Shown here piece by piece: positions 17,748-25,597 of a stretch of DNA of 64,000 nucleotides. Source of the stretch: Bacteroidota bacterium (GTDB lineage: Bacteria > Bacteroidota > Bacteroidia > Bacteroidales > Paludibacteraceae); NCBI GenBank assembly GCA_023459355.1, contig JAEWUM010000030.1:1-64000 (forward strand), given 5' to 3'. A model generated the notes under the pieces. The model worked only from the letters and a program-made list of their open reading frames with translations. It was not told where the DNA came from and searched no databases. The translations under genes and the position numbers were made by a program. Position 1 is the stretch's first letter, and the number at the start of each line of letters is the position of its first letter.

Positions 17748-18188
17748 TTAGTCTTTTATCTGTGTGATGTTGACCGCGTTCATGCCTTTCTGACCGCGTT
17801 CTGTCTGAAATGTTACGATATTACCTTCTGCAATATCAGCCGGTGCAACACTGATGTGAAAGAAGTATTTCTCTGTGCTGTTAATGTCTTTAATAAAACC
17901 ATATCCTTTTTCCGAATTGAAATGTTCAACTCTTCCTTTCATCAGCACTTCCTCCTGGTCTTCTTTTTTAGGCGTTGAAACAGAGATGTTAGCCACATCA
18001 ATTTTTTGTTTCTTTCCCGGATCGGGTGGGGTGGTTGTGATGTTTCCGTTTTCATCTACATAAGCGATCATGTCGTCAAAGGATGAACTCCCGCCACTGG
18101 CTTTGCGCTCCTCTTTACGTTTCTGTTTTTCGAGTTTTTTACCCTGTTTTTTCTTTTCTAATTCTTTTTTGTTGTACGAAATTGCCAT
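17748..18188 (-). CDS. Cold-shock-domain protein with basic N-terminal extension
   Basis: A 146-residue protein. The first 35 residues are strongly Lys/Glu-rich (KKELEKKKQGKKLEKQKRK) and probably helical. The C-terminal 65 residues form a cold-shock domain with the nucleic-acid-binding KGYGFIKD and YFFHISV motifs. It is longer than plain CspA proteins and resembles Bacteroidota proteins with an N-terminal extension. It lies between the RRM gene and the DEAD-box gene, with gaps of 33 and 23 bases, so an operon is likely. Confidence 0.92.
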   Translation of the reverse strand: MAISYNKKELEKKKQGKKLEKQKRKEERKASGGSSSFDDMIAYVDENGNITTTPPDPGKKQKIDVANISVSTPKKEDQEEVLMKGRVEHFNSEKGYGFIKDINSTEKYFFHISVAPADIAEGNIVTFQTERGQKGMNAVNITQIKD

Positions 18189-18211
18189 TCAATTAATAAT
18201 TTATGAGTTCT

Positions 18212-19336
18212 TTATGCCGATATGGATACCGGCTGTAGTTTTTTTCCTGTTAGTTTTTGTATGTCCCGAATCATCATCGATTCCTCGGGTGAGCAAAATG
18301 TAAGGGCAGTACCATTGTTGCCTGCCCTCCCGGTTCTGCCAATCCGGTGAACATAGGTCTCAGCAACATCGGGCAAGTCATAATTGATTACCATTTCCAG
18401 GTTGGAGATGTCGATTCCCCTGGCTGCAATGTCGGTTGCAATGATCACCCTGGTTTTCCCTGCTTTGAAATTACTGAGCGCCCGTTGACGTGCGCCCTGG
18501 GTTTTATTGCCGTGGATTGCTTCGCAATGAATACCTTTTTTATTCAAAATCCTGACGATTTTGTCTGCTCCATGTTTGGTCCGTGAGAATACCAGTACCG
18601 ATTTCTTTTCATCTTGTTTTAAAACAGAGAAGAGCAAATCGCCTTTGTTTATTTTCTCGACCAGATACAATCGCTGATCGATGGTATCGACAACCGAAGA
18701 AGCTGGTGCGACTTCAACCCTGACGGGCTGATTCAAAATTGATTTGGAAAGTGTGGCAATGGCAACCGGCATGGTAGCCGAAAAACAAAGTGTTTGTCTT
18801 TGTTTGGGTAACATGGGTAACAGACGTTTGATGTCGTGTATAAATCCCATGTCTAACATACGGTCTGCCTCGTCGAGTACAAAATGCTTTATGTGATCAA
18901 GTTTGATGTATTGCTGACTGATGAGGTCGAGTAAGCGACCCGGTGTTGCAATCAGGATGTCGGCACCTTTTTTCAGTTCGTCAACCTGCGGGCGTTGGTT
19001 TACTCCTCCGAAAATAACCGTATTCCGTAATCCGGTGAATTTGGCGTAGTCGGTGAAACATTCGTCGATTTGTATCGCGAGCTCCCTGGTAGGAGTAAGT
19101 ATCAATGCCCTGATTTCCCTTTTCCTGTTTGTCAGCATGGGCTTGTCGAGCTGTTGGATGATGGGAATGGCAAATGCAGCTGTTTTACCGGTGCCTGTCT
19201 GTGCAATTCCCAGCAAGTCCTTTCCGTTGAGTACAACAGAAATGGCTTGTTCCTGGATCGGTGTGGGCGTTTTATATTGTTTATTTAATAAAGCCTTCAA
19301 TATGGGCTCAGATATGTTTAATTCCTGAAATGTCAT
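18212..19336 (-). CDS. DEAD-box ATP-dependent RNA helicase (RhlE-like)
   Basis: Unwinds RNA duplexes with ATP during ribosome assembly, mRNA decay or cold growth. I place the start at MTFQELNISEPILKAL, 21 codons inside the longest reading frame, because the Q-motif helix begins there. Motifs in order are the Q motif (TPTPIQEQAI), motif I (AQTGTGKTAAF), motif Ia (TPTRELAIQ), motif II (DEAD), motif III (SAT), motif IV/V (ATDIAARGIDI) and motif VI (HRIGRTGRAG). At 374 residues it has the helicase core without a long C-terminal extension. Its leader of about 180 bases is long, which would allow cold-dependent control at the RNA level, as in other cold-shock helicases. Confidence 0.93.
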   Translation of the reverse strand: MTFQELNISEPILKALLNKQYKTPTPIQEQAISVVLNGKDLLGIAQTGTGKTAAFAIPIIQQLDKPMLTNRKREIRALILTPTRELAIQIDECFTDYAKFTGLRNTVIFGGVNQRPQVDELKKGADILIATPGRLLDLISQQYIKLDHIKHFVLDEADRMLDMGFIHDIKRLLPMLPKQRQTLCFSATMPVAIATLSKSILNQPVRVEVAPASSVVDTIDQRLYLVEKINKGDLLFSVLKQDEKKSVLVFSRTKHGADKIVRILNKKGIHCEAIHGNKTQGARQRALSNFKAGKTRVIIATDIAARGIDISNLEMVINYDLPDVAETYVHRIGRTGRAGNNGTALTFCSPEESMMIRDIQKLTGKKLQPVSISA

Positions 19337-19895
19337 AAATGAATTACATCTTAATTGATAAAAGTGTGTTACGACAATAGTGTAATTCACCTTTCGCAAC
19401 TGGTTGATGCAAACAAGAAAGCTGATGTTGATGTCGATTTTACGATGAGTAGACCTGCCGGATAGAGGAAGGAAAAAGCACAGTTGAGAAAGATTTCAAT
19501 ATAAACTTGGTTGTTTCGGCGACAAAGGTACGTAATTAAATTGGATTTAAACCTCAATTTGATTTTTATTTATTTATTGTCTATAAATTGAATATCAGCA
19601 GATCGGACTTCTATTTATGGGAAGCTCATCAAAAAGTCCATGTGTAAAATTGGTGAACTGTGGGTGATTAATATGTTAAGTACGAATATGGCACATTGAT
19701 GCAGGAGAAAACAAAGTTGATGAGTTCTAACCCAATCATCAATTTGTCCCATATGTCCCATTCTGCTGTAAACCCGGCCTAAACACCTGCTTTTACCTCC
19801 TTTCCCTGTATTAATTTTGTCTTGTCAAAATCATTACACTGATCAGTACATGACGACAAAACAAATTAAATTATTCATTTTTAAAATTTATCTTT
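19337..19895. other. Gene-free region upstream of the DEAD-box gene and the lysis-like cassette
   Basis: No gene is visible in these 559 bases. It should hold divergent regulatory signals: a TACCTTTG -7 box on the minus strand (complement of 19523-19530) for the helicase, and a TAATTTTG box at 19812-19819 on the plus strand for the cassette beginning at 19896. I see no rRNA, tRNA or clear riboswitch. Confidence 0.5.
19523..19530 (-). promoter_or_regulatory. Probable -7 element of the DEAD-box helicase promoter
   Basis: The minus strand reads TACCTTTG here, an exact TAnnTTTG box. Only a weak GGTTT lies at the -33 position. If it is used, the helicase mRNA has a leader of about 180 bases. Confidence 0.45.
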
Positions 19896-20588
19896 ATGAT
19901 TACTTATCAATTAAAAAGGAATCTGTTGGTTCCAGATGAATCGCATTACATTGCACGTGTAAAATCTTCAGGCGCAAAAACGCTCGACGATGTGGTAAAA
20001 AAAATGGTTGAAGAGGGTACCGGTTTAACCCGTCCGCAGGCGCTTGCTTATTTCGAGAAAATGACACAAATTGTCCTCTCCTTTCTGGAAGATGGCTGCT
20101 CGGTGAACACGCCCCTTTTCATTGTAAGACCTACAATCAAGGGTATTTTTCCAAATTACAGTGACATCTTTGACCCGGCTAAACATAAGCTGAGTTTCAC
20201 GATGCGAGCCGGAAGTCGGGTGGAACCCAATCTGAAAAATATTGAACTGTCCAAGCTCAAATCGAAACTTCCGTTTGTCGATACCTTCTTCGATGGTTTC
20301 AGTCGTCAAACCAGTACCATCGCAACACCGGGTAATAATGCGGAAATCAAAGGGGATAGCTTGTTGTTTAACCCCGAAGACCCGAAACAGGGTGTGTTCT
20401 TCATCCCGGTTGGTGATCCAAATACTGAAATCAGGGCATTGTCTTTCCTGAGAGTTAACGCCAAGGATGTATCATTCATGATACCTCAACTGGAAGCAGG
20501 AAATTATATCCTGAAAGTGAAGACGGGAAGCGATGATGATGGCATGCAATGCAGTGGTGTGCTGAAAGTGGAATTAACGGTTTCTTAA
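19896..20588 (+). CDS. HU-like DNA-binding domain protein with C-terminal DUF4469 domain
   Basis: The first 125 residues follow the Bacteroidota HU-like pattern (SGAKTLDDVVKKMVEEGTGLTRPQALAYFEKM, then a beta arm with NTPLFIVRPTIKGIF). The C-terminal part (about 130-230) fits DUF4469, an Ig-like or carbohydrate-binding-like fold (VFFIPVGDPNTEIRA... LEAGNYILKVKTGSDD). Such proteins are abundant in Bacteroidota beside phage-type lysozyme or amidase genes, and their role is unresolved. Here it is the first gene of a three-gene cassette, four bases before the small membrane protein gene. DNA binding is inferred from the HU fold only. Confidence 0.85.
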   Translation: MITYQLKRNLLVPDESHYIARVKSSGAKTLDDVVKKMVEEGTGLTRPQALAYFEKMTQIVLSFLEDGCSVNTPLFIVRPTIKGIFPNYSDIFDPAKHKLSFTMRAGSRVEPNLKNIELSKLKSKLPFVDTFFDGFSRQTSTIATPGNNAEIKGDSLLFNPEDPKQGVFFIPVGDPNTEIRALSFLRVNAKDVSFMIPQLEAGNYILKVKTGSDDDGMQCSGVLKVELTVS

Positions 20589-20591
20589 TAC

Positions 20592-20840
20592 ATGGAAACC
20601 ATCCTAAATCCTCAGGAAGTCGGCAAGGGAATTGCCGACTTCGGTTTCCTGATAATGGCAGGAACCTGTTATCTGGTGTTTTCGTTTACCTTGTTTGTTT
20701 TCTTTATTAAATGGTTTGTTCGCATCATCAACAATATCATCAACAAGCAACAACAGGTACTCGAGGAAATCCTCGAGATGGAACAAAAACAAATTCACCT
20801 GTTGGAAGATGTTCAAGTAAGAATCAAACAAATCGCGTAA
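20592..20840 (+). CDS. Small single-pass membrane protein (holin-like position)
   Basis: An 82-residue protein with one strongly hydrophobic segment (about residues 16-40, FLIMAGTCYLVFSFTLFVFFIKWFV broken over that range) and a C-terminal amphipathic coiled-coil-like helix (QQVLEEILEMEQKQIHLLEDVQ). I recognise no family. It lies three bases after the HU-like gene and three bases before the muramidase gene, the place a holin or membrane anchor would take in a lysis cassette. That role is inferred from position and size only. Confidence 0.75.
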   Translation: METILNPQEVGKGIADFGFLIMAGTCYLVFSFTLFVFFIKWFVRIINNIINKQQQVLEEILEMEQKQIHLLEDVQVRIKQIA

Positions 20841-20843
20841 ACC

Positions 20844-21881
20844 ATGGCAGATATAGCATTATATGTTCCCTATCTTGATAAATGGGAAGACGGATATGTA
20901 CATGATCCCGACGATCCGGGAGGTCTTACCTATATGGGTATTACCCTTAAAACCTGGCTGAAAGTTGGATTTGACAAGAATAATGATGGCATTATTGATG
21001 TAAATGACTTGCTGTTGCTCACACATGAAGAGCGGATTTATAAGGTTTTCAAACCCTACTACTGGGATGTGTGGCAAGCCGACCGCATCGAAAATCAATC
21101 GATAGCTGATTTACTTGTCGACTGGCTTATTAACAGTGGTACAAGAACAATCTCGATTGTGCAACAGCTGCTGGATGTGAAGAAAGACGGAGTTGTTGGC
21201 AGGCAGACTTTAGCTGCGATTAACAATCATCCCGATCCGGAAGCACTGCATGAGCAAATCAAAACAGCCCGTGTCTATTACATCGATGGTATTTGTGCGC
21301 GACGACCGGTGTTGAATAAGTTCAAGCGTGGGTGGAAATATCGTATTGCCGATTTTATGTTCGTGCCATGCGTATTGTTGTGTCTGGTGTTGGGGATGCT
21401 GACGAGTGGTTGTCGAAGTCATAAAAATGTATTGCAAACAACAGTAGTTGATTCGGTGGCGAGTGCAGCAATGACACGGATACAGACAGATGATATGTTC
21501 AGCAAGGTTCAAACAGACAGTTTAATTCACTGCGAATCAAAATATGACCAGCTTGTGGAAACATTAGATCTTGTGTTTAGCTTGACGGGCAATCTGGATA
21601 CGATGGGTTCAATTAAGCCAATGCAGCTTTCGGGAGTTGCACAGGTCAGACGGGTGCAGCAATCCGCATTCATAAGCAACACGAACCATCAGCAAAACCA
21701 GATCGAACAATCCAGACATGTAACCAGCAAGGACCAGGCAACGAGACAAACGACTGTTCAAAATACATCGGTTACCAGTGGCCAACATGCGAAACCTCGG
21801 GACGATAAGTCCAGTTGCCTGGTTATGTTGGTACTGTTATTTTCCGGATTACTCCTGTATATATACTTCCGAAAGCGTTAA
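20844..21881 (+). CDS. GH108-type N-acetylmuramidase fused to a lipoprotein/spanin-like C-terminal region
   Basis: Residues 1-170 are a phage-type muramidase: catalytic Glu15 in KWEDGYV, then DPDDPGGLTYMGIT, and a C-terminal peptidoglycan-binding-like segment (VVGRQTLAAINN). Between them is an EF-hand/dockerin-like loop, DKNNDGIIDVND (about residues 51-62). After residue 172 the character changes: a hydrophobic segment ends in a lipobox-like LTSGC, followed by a Gln/Thr/Ser-rich periplasmic-type stretch and a final transmembrane helix (about 323-340) with a basic end. Residue 172 is a methionine (codon at 21357), so a separate lipoprotein could be made from an internal start. The enzyme call is solid; the spanin-like reading of the tail is inference. 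Confidence 0.8.
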   Translation: MADIALYVPYLDKWEDGYVHDPDDPGGLTYMGITLKTWLKVGFDKNNDGIIDVNDLLLLTHEERIYKVFKPYYWDVWQADRIENQSIADLLVDWLINSGTRTISIVQQLLDVKKDGVVGRQTLAAINNHPDPEALHEQIKTARVYYIDGICARRPVLNKFKRGWKYRIADFMFVPCVLLCLVLGMLTSGCRSHKNVLQTTVVDSVASAAMTRIQTDDMFSKVQTDSLIHCESKYDQLVETLDLVFSLTGNLDTMGSIKPMQLSGVAQVRRVQQSAFISNTNHQQNQIEQSRHVTSKDQATRQTTVQNTSVTSGQHAKPRDDKSSCLVMLVLLFSGLLLYIYFRKR

Positions 21882-21898
21882 CTACAACGCCTCTCAAT

Positions 21899-21933
21899 AA
21901 AAAAGTTTGCCCCATAAAGGCAAACTTTTTTTT
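21899..21933 (+). terminator. Intrinsic terminator after the muramidase cassette
   Basis: AAAGTTTGCC (ending at 21911) pairs with GGCAAACTTT (starting at 21919) around a 7-base loop and runs into eight or more Ts. It lies 18 bases after the stop codon and ends the three-gene cassette cleanly. Confidence 0.85.
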
Positions 21934-21971
21934 ATCCCACCCTACTTTCAATCTTATCTCGCCCTATTTAT

Positions 21972-22156
21972 GTTTGCGCTTCGACTGAATTCCGGTTGAG
22001 CATCGACTGAATCGTGGTCGTGTGTCGACTGATTTTTGGTTGCGCTTCGACTGAAATGCAATTGTGTATCGACTGAATTGTAGTTGTGTATCGGCTGACT
22101 TTGGTTAATACATCGACTGAGTTGCAGTTGTACATCGACTGACACGAGGTTGTACT
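21972..22156. repeat. Eight-unit tandem repeat with exact 22-bp period
   Basis: The core TCGACTGA (one unit TCGGCTGA) starts at 21981, 22003, 22025, 22047, 22069, 22091, 22113 and 22135, exactly 22 bases apart each time. The intervening bases are partly conserved (a GGTTG or AGTTGTG segment before each core). The array covers the 3' end of the AraC gene and continues beyond its stop. All three minus-strand frames are largely open through it, because 22 is not a multiple of three. Confidence 0.9.
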
Positions 22157-22671
22157 ACGTCCATGTCGAAGTCGTACTTCTCCCAGCTCACATTTCTCGA
22201 CCAATAGTGCTCCCGGTTGTACCGGTCGACCATTTTCCTGAATTCGCCGGCTGTCATTCCGCAGTATTCCCTGAAGTTTCTTCCAAACGACGTGGTGCAA
22301 CTATATCCACAATCATAAGCTATATTACTGATGAGTTCGTCGGTGTTCGCGAGCATTTCCATGGCAATGGCAATGCGGTATTCGAACTGGATGGTTTTAA
22401 AGGACTTGTTGCAACCCCGGATAATTAATTTCTTTATTCCTTCCACCGACATATTTACCAAATCAGCTAATGTTTGCAGGGTGATGTTTTCCCGGCAATG
22501 CTCCCGGATGTAAGTCAGTGCCTTTTGTAAGCGTTTATCCCTGAACTCGGTAGGAAAGCTGCTTATGCACGTGGCATTGAGTGTGTGTAGAACATAAATT
22601 TCAGCTGTTTTCTCCGATGAATAGTTGTAAAGGCTCATAGATAACTGTAAGGGTATTGTGCTCTTTGCCAT
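22105..22671 (-). CDS. AraC-family transcriptional regulator with repeat-encoded C-terminus
   Basis: A 188-residue DNA-binding protein. The AraC double helix-turn-helix spans about residues 45-150: LQTLADLVNMSVEGIKKLI is the first HTH, and ISNIAYDCGYSCTTSFGRNFREYCGMTAGEFRK spread over about 113-145 is the second with the family signature. The N-terminal 45 residues are too short for a full ligand domain. The last 17 or so residues (VSRCTTATQSMY end) are encoded by the 22-bp repeat array, so copy-number change would alter or extend the C-terminus. It lies alone, facing away from the BREX island. Confidence 0.88.
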   Translation of the reverse strand: MAKSTIPLQLSMSLYNYSSEKTAEIYVLHTLNATCISSFPTEFRDKRLQKALTYIREHCRENITLQTLADLVNMSVEGIKKLIIRGCNKSFKTIQFEYRIAIAMEMLANTDELISNIAYDCGYSCTTSFGRNFREYCGMTAGEFRKMVDRYNREHYWSRNVSWEKYDFDMDVVQPRVSRCTTATQSMY

Positions 22672-23056
22672 AATGTTAAACAGATATATTGATTAGTTGT
22701 CTGCAAAATTATGCACTGTGTATTATATATGCAAGTGTGAGATGAAGGTTTATACGAATTGCGTGAATTTTTTTATGAATTGCGTCCTAAATTGACAAAT
22801 TGCATGGTGTGAAGAGGAGTTTCAACTTGGCAATTCCTACCGAAAAAGCAAATCAGAACTAAGTACACGTGTGTATTTCAATAAATTGAAAAACCTAAAA
22901 ATATATGTAGGTTTTTATATATATTTGTAAAATGCATACGTACTTAATTATCAAACAAATGTGACTGAGTAATAGGGGGTCAAACCGCTATATTATATGC
23001 TTTGGAAAATTTTACTAGGAAATGAATTTGAAATAAATACTTTAACCCAAAATGAT
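22672..23056. other. Gene-free divergent intergenic region
   Basis: No gene is visible. A minus-strand promoter for the AraC gene lies at 22704-22735. A plus-strand TATATTTG box is at 22920-22927, just after a small hairpin (AAACCTA/TAGGTTT, about 22891-22915), and may serve the glycosylase-like gene. The sequence becomes very AT-rich from here on, marking the left edge of the accessory region. Confidence 0.45.
22704..22735 (-). promoter_or_regulatory. Probable promoter of the AraC gene
   Basis: The minus strand has CTTG (complement of 22732-22735), 20 bases, then TAATTTTG (complement of 22704-22711). The -7 box is an exact TAnnTTTG. The start codon lies about 33 bases further on. Confidence 0.45.
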
Positions 23057-23707
23057 ATGGATACAAATAAATTAATAGAAAAGGAAATCGTAGAACTTTG
23101 GACGAAATATAGTGATAAAGAGTTCTGTAAATACAATCCACTTGCTCCGGAGAAAATAAGAAGAGGTGGATTATTGTTTATCGGCTTAAATCCATCAATC
23201 CGAAAAGATGCTGAACCTGTGGAATTCAATAAAAAACTTGAAAATTATGGATTTCCACCGAAGACGGATAAATATTTCGGAAAGTTTTGGGAAATCGCTG
23301 AAAAAACAGGATTCATAGATAATTGGTCGCATTTTGATTTGCTATTTTTACGTGGCGATCAAAAATTTGTCGAAAAAACACTAAAAGACATTGATAACCA
23401 AGGACATGTTTTTATTTGGGAGCAATTACAAATATCAAAAAAATTATTGGAAAATGTAGACCCGGAACTAATTGTCATTTCAAATAAATTAGCAGTGGAG
23501 TTTACTGGAAAAAATAAAATTGAAAAAAACGGTGAAGTTTTCGGCGAATGGATGAATTGTCAATTTGAACAAGATGGAAAAAATTACACTCTAAATGGAA
23601 TTCCGGTTGTTTTTTCAAAGCAACCAAATCGTTTTTTTAGCAATTCAGAAATGGAAAAGTTAATTAACGAAATAGTCGAGATTAAAACAAAATATGATAT
23701 CAATTAA
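23057..23707 (+). CDS. Putative uracil-DNA-glycosylase-superfamily protein
   Basis: About 216 residues from the start MDTNKLIEKEIVELW; 20 further in-frame codons upstream look non-coding. The segment GGLLFIGLNPS resembles motif I of the uracil-DNA-glycosylase fold. The later VDPELIVISNKLAVEF strand-helix and VVFSKQPNRFFS near the C-terminus sit where the fold's second catalytic loop would be, although a classical HPS motif is absent. The gene is far more AT-rich than the housekeeping genes and stands alone between the AraC gene and a mobile element, suggesting transfer. DNA repair or defence against altered phage bases is possible but unproven. Confidence 0.45.
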   Translation: MDTNKLIEKEIVELWTKYSDKEFCKYNPLAPEKIRRGGLLFIGLNPSIRKDAEPVEFNKKLENYGFPPKTDKYFGKFWEIAEKTGFIDNWSHFDLLFLRGDQKFVEKTLKDIDNQGHVFIWEQLQISKKLLENVDPELIVISNKLAVEFTGKNKIEKNGEVFGEWMNCQFEQDGKNYTLNGIPVVFSKQPNRFFSNSEMEKLINEIVEIKTKYDIN

Positions 23708-23736
23708 CATATAATGCGAATCAGGAGTTGAAAATT

Positions 23737-23945
23737 AGATCCCTCACTTCCGTTCGGGATGACAACGATTCAGTAAGGTCAAATACCGTCGCACTATCCT
23801 TCCATTTATAATTAAATTTTTTACGGCGACGGTTCGGGAACCATAGCACCCGTCGCTGCAAAAATAGAATAGTTTTTGCAGACTTTTGCCGACGGGCAAT
23901 ATTAAAGAAGTGAAAATTGTCATCCCGAACGGAAGTGAGGGATCT
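23737..23945. mobile_element. MITE-like element, copy A (29-bp perfect terminal inverted repeats)
   Basis: The element is 209 bp. Its ends, 23737-23765 and 23917-23945, are perfect inverted repeats of 29 bp (outer sequence AGATCCCTCACTTCCG). The interior has a second palindrome around CCCGTCG.CTGCAAAAA / TTTTTGCAG...CGACGGG. It encodes no protein. A near-identical copy in the same orientation is at 46428-46637. No clear target-site duplication was seen. Confidence 0.85.
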
Positions 23946-24100
23946 GATTTATTGGTTTTTGTGCGATTATGCTTTTTAAGACTATGCAAAGGTAAACATG
24001 TAATCATTACATTATGAAGAATAAGATTCTATGAGATGTTAATTTTTCTTTTGGATTTTCGGGCTAAAAAATTTGCATATACTTTTACGCAAAAAAAGCT

Positions 24101-25384
24101 ATGAAAACAAAAACAGACATTAAGTTTATTCCTGAATTTAAAATTGAAAAAGATGAATTTGGTGTAGAATATGATGTAAACAATCAACGATTATTATCAG
24201 CCTATAAATTAAGCATTTCTGGGATAAAGCATTATGTTGTCAAAGATGGAACTAAGATAATAAGTGTAAAAGCCTTTCGCTCACTAAATGATTTAGAATC
24301 CATAGTATTGCCTGATAGTGTTGAAAGTATTGAAGACTGTGCCTTCCATAATTGTAAATCTCTAGAAAGTATACAACTGCCAGCTTCATTAAAATTGATG
24401 GGTAAAATTCCATTTAACAGTTGTAATAAAATAAAAGAAATTAGTATTGATGAAAACAACAATAGTTTCAAAATTGAGAGTGAATTTCTTCTGTCAAAAG
24501 ATGGTACGAAATTAATCTATTCAATCCCTGGTCTTACACCTGATATTGTTACTGTTCCGGATGGTGTAATTGAAATACTTGCAGGTGCATTTATCGGAAA
24601 CACTGCTGTAAAACAAGTAATATTACCTAACACTTTGAAATCAATTGGTGAATTAGTTTTTGAAGAATGTACAAGTTTAGAAAAATTGGTACTTCCGGAA
24701 GGATTAATTTCCATCGGTGAGAGCTGTTTTTATCATTCATCATTAAATGAAATTACAATACCCGATACCGTTGAAGAAATTGGCGAAGCAGCCTTCTCAG
24801 GATGCTGTAAGCTTGAGAAAATCGATGTTCGCACAGGTAATGAATATTTTGTATCGGTTGATGGTGTACTCTTTACAAAAAATAAAACGATATTGCTAAA
24901 CTATCCGGCAGCATCAAAAGCAAAGAAATATTCTATACCACAATCTACTGTTTTAATTAACCCGGTTGCATTTGAAGGTTGTTTGTATCTCGAAAACATC
25001 ACGTTACCCAATACTTTGCGACAAATACCAAAACTTGCATTTTCACATTGTAAAGTACTAAAACAAATTTATCTTCCTCGTGGAATCAGGCATATTGATA
25101 TTGGAGCTTTTTATGGATGCACAATGTTAGAGTATATTACTTTACCTCCATCCATTACTTTTTTGGGTGAATTTGCATTTGATTTATGCCCTCGATTAAA
25201 GAAAATAAATATTCCAGAGAAATTAACCAGCATTTGTGAAAATGCAATTCAGTATAATGAAAACCTTACCATATCACTGCACCGCAAAAACAACTATTAT
25301 CGTGTTTATAAAAACATACTTTATCAAAAGAGCTATTCTATGAGTAATATCCCATGCGATGAAGAAGTATATTATCCATTTTGA
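24101..25384 (+). CDS. Leucine-rich repeat (LRR_5, BspA-like) protein
   Basis: The 427-residue protein consists of about a dozen 23-residue repeats of the BspA/LRR_5 type. Typical units are LESIVLPDSVESIEDCAFHNC, broken over about residues 65-85, and LNEITIPDTVEEIGEAAFSGC later. The repeats run from about residue 45 to 395. There is no signal peptide, anchor or sorting tail, so the product is probably cytoplasmic, unlike surface BspA proteins. It stands alone between MITE copy A and the BREX operon, in AT-rich DNA. Protein binding is the likely role of such repeats, and no partner can be named. Confidence 0.88.
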   Translation: MKTKTDIKFIPEFKIEKDEFGVEYDVNNQRLLSAYKLSISGIKHYVVKDGTKIISVKAFRSLNDLESIVLPDSVESIEDCAFHNCKSLESIQLPASLKLMGKIPFNSCNKIKEISIDENNNSFKIESEFLLSKDGTKLIYSIPGLTPDIVTVPDGVIEILAGAFIGNTAVKQVILPNTLKSIGELVFEECTSLEKLVLPEGLISIGESCFYHSSLNEITIPDTVEEIGEAAFSGCCKLEKIDVRTGNEYFVSVDGVLFTKNKTILLNYPAASKAKKYSIPQSTVLINPVAFEGCLYLENITLPNTLRQIPKLAFSHCKVLKQIYLPRGIRHIDIGAFYGCTMLEYITLPPSITFLGEFAFDLCPRLKKINIPEKLTSICENAIQYNENLTISLHRKNNYYRVYKNILYQKSYSMSNIPCDEEVYYPF

Positions 25385-25486
25385 TTTTAGGAATAAGAAG
25401 TGAGATGGTTTGTTTATACTTGTTGTTTCTTAAAACAGATTCATTGATTCTATAAAATTATTTACAGTTTTCCCACAATTTTTTTC

Positions 25487-25494
25487 TACATTTG
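25487..25494 (+). promoter_or_regulatory. Probable -7 element of the BREX operon promoter
   Basis: TACATTTG is an exact TAnnTTTG box, 103 bases before the brxA start. The -33 side is poor (TTTT at 25468-25471). The leader that would follow contains a perfect palindrome, GTTAAAAAA/TTTTTTAAC, at 25503-25522, which could be an operator or a weak attenuator. Confidence 0.5.
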
Positions 25495-25597
25495 TGCTTG
25501 CTGTTAAAAAACCTTTTTTAACACAATCACACCATGTGCAATCGTTGATTTATAGTGTTGATTATAAGCAACATGAAAACTATTTCCGGGAGACACC

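Noticed and set aside
21954..22300. Repeat-encoded open frames and a possible CRISPR array
   Set aside because: The 22-bp period has no constant repeat/unique spacer alternation and no cas genes are near, so it is not CRISPR. The extra open frames follow from the repeat unit lacking stop codons.
22997..23056. Longer start for the glycosylase-like gene
   Set aside because: The extra 20 codons lie in AT-rich leader sequence, and the helix typical of the mature protein begins at MDTNK.
23744..24007. Open frames within MITE copy A
   Set aside because: They read through the terminal inverted repeats, are not preserved in copy B and contain no domain, so the element is treated as non-coding.
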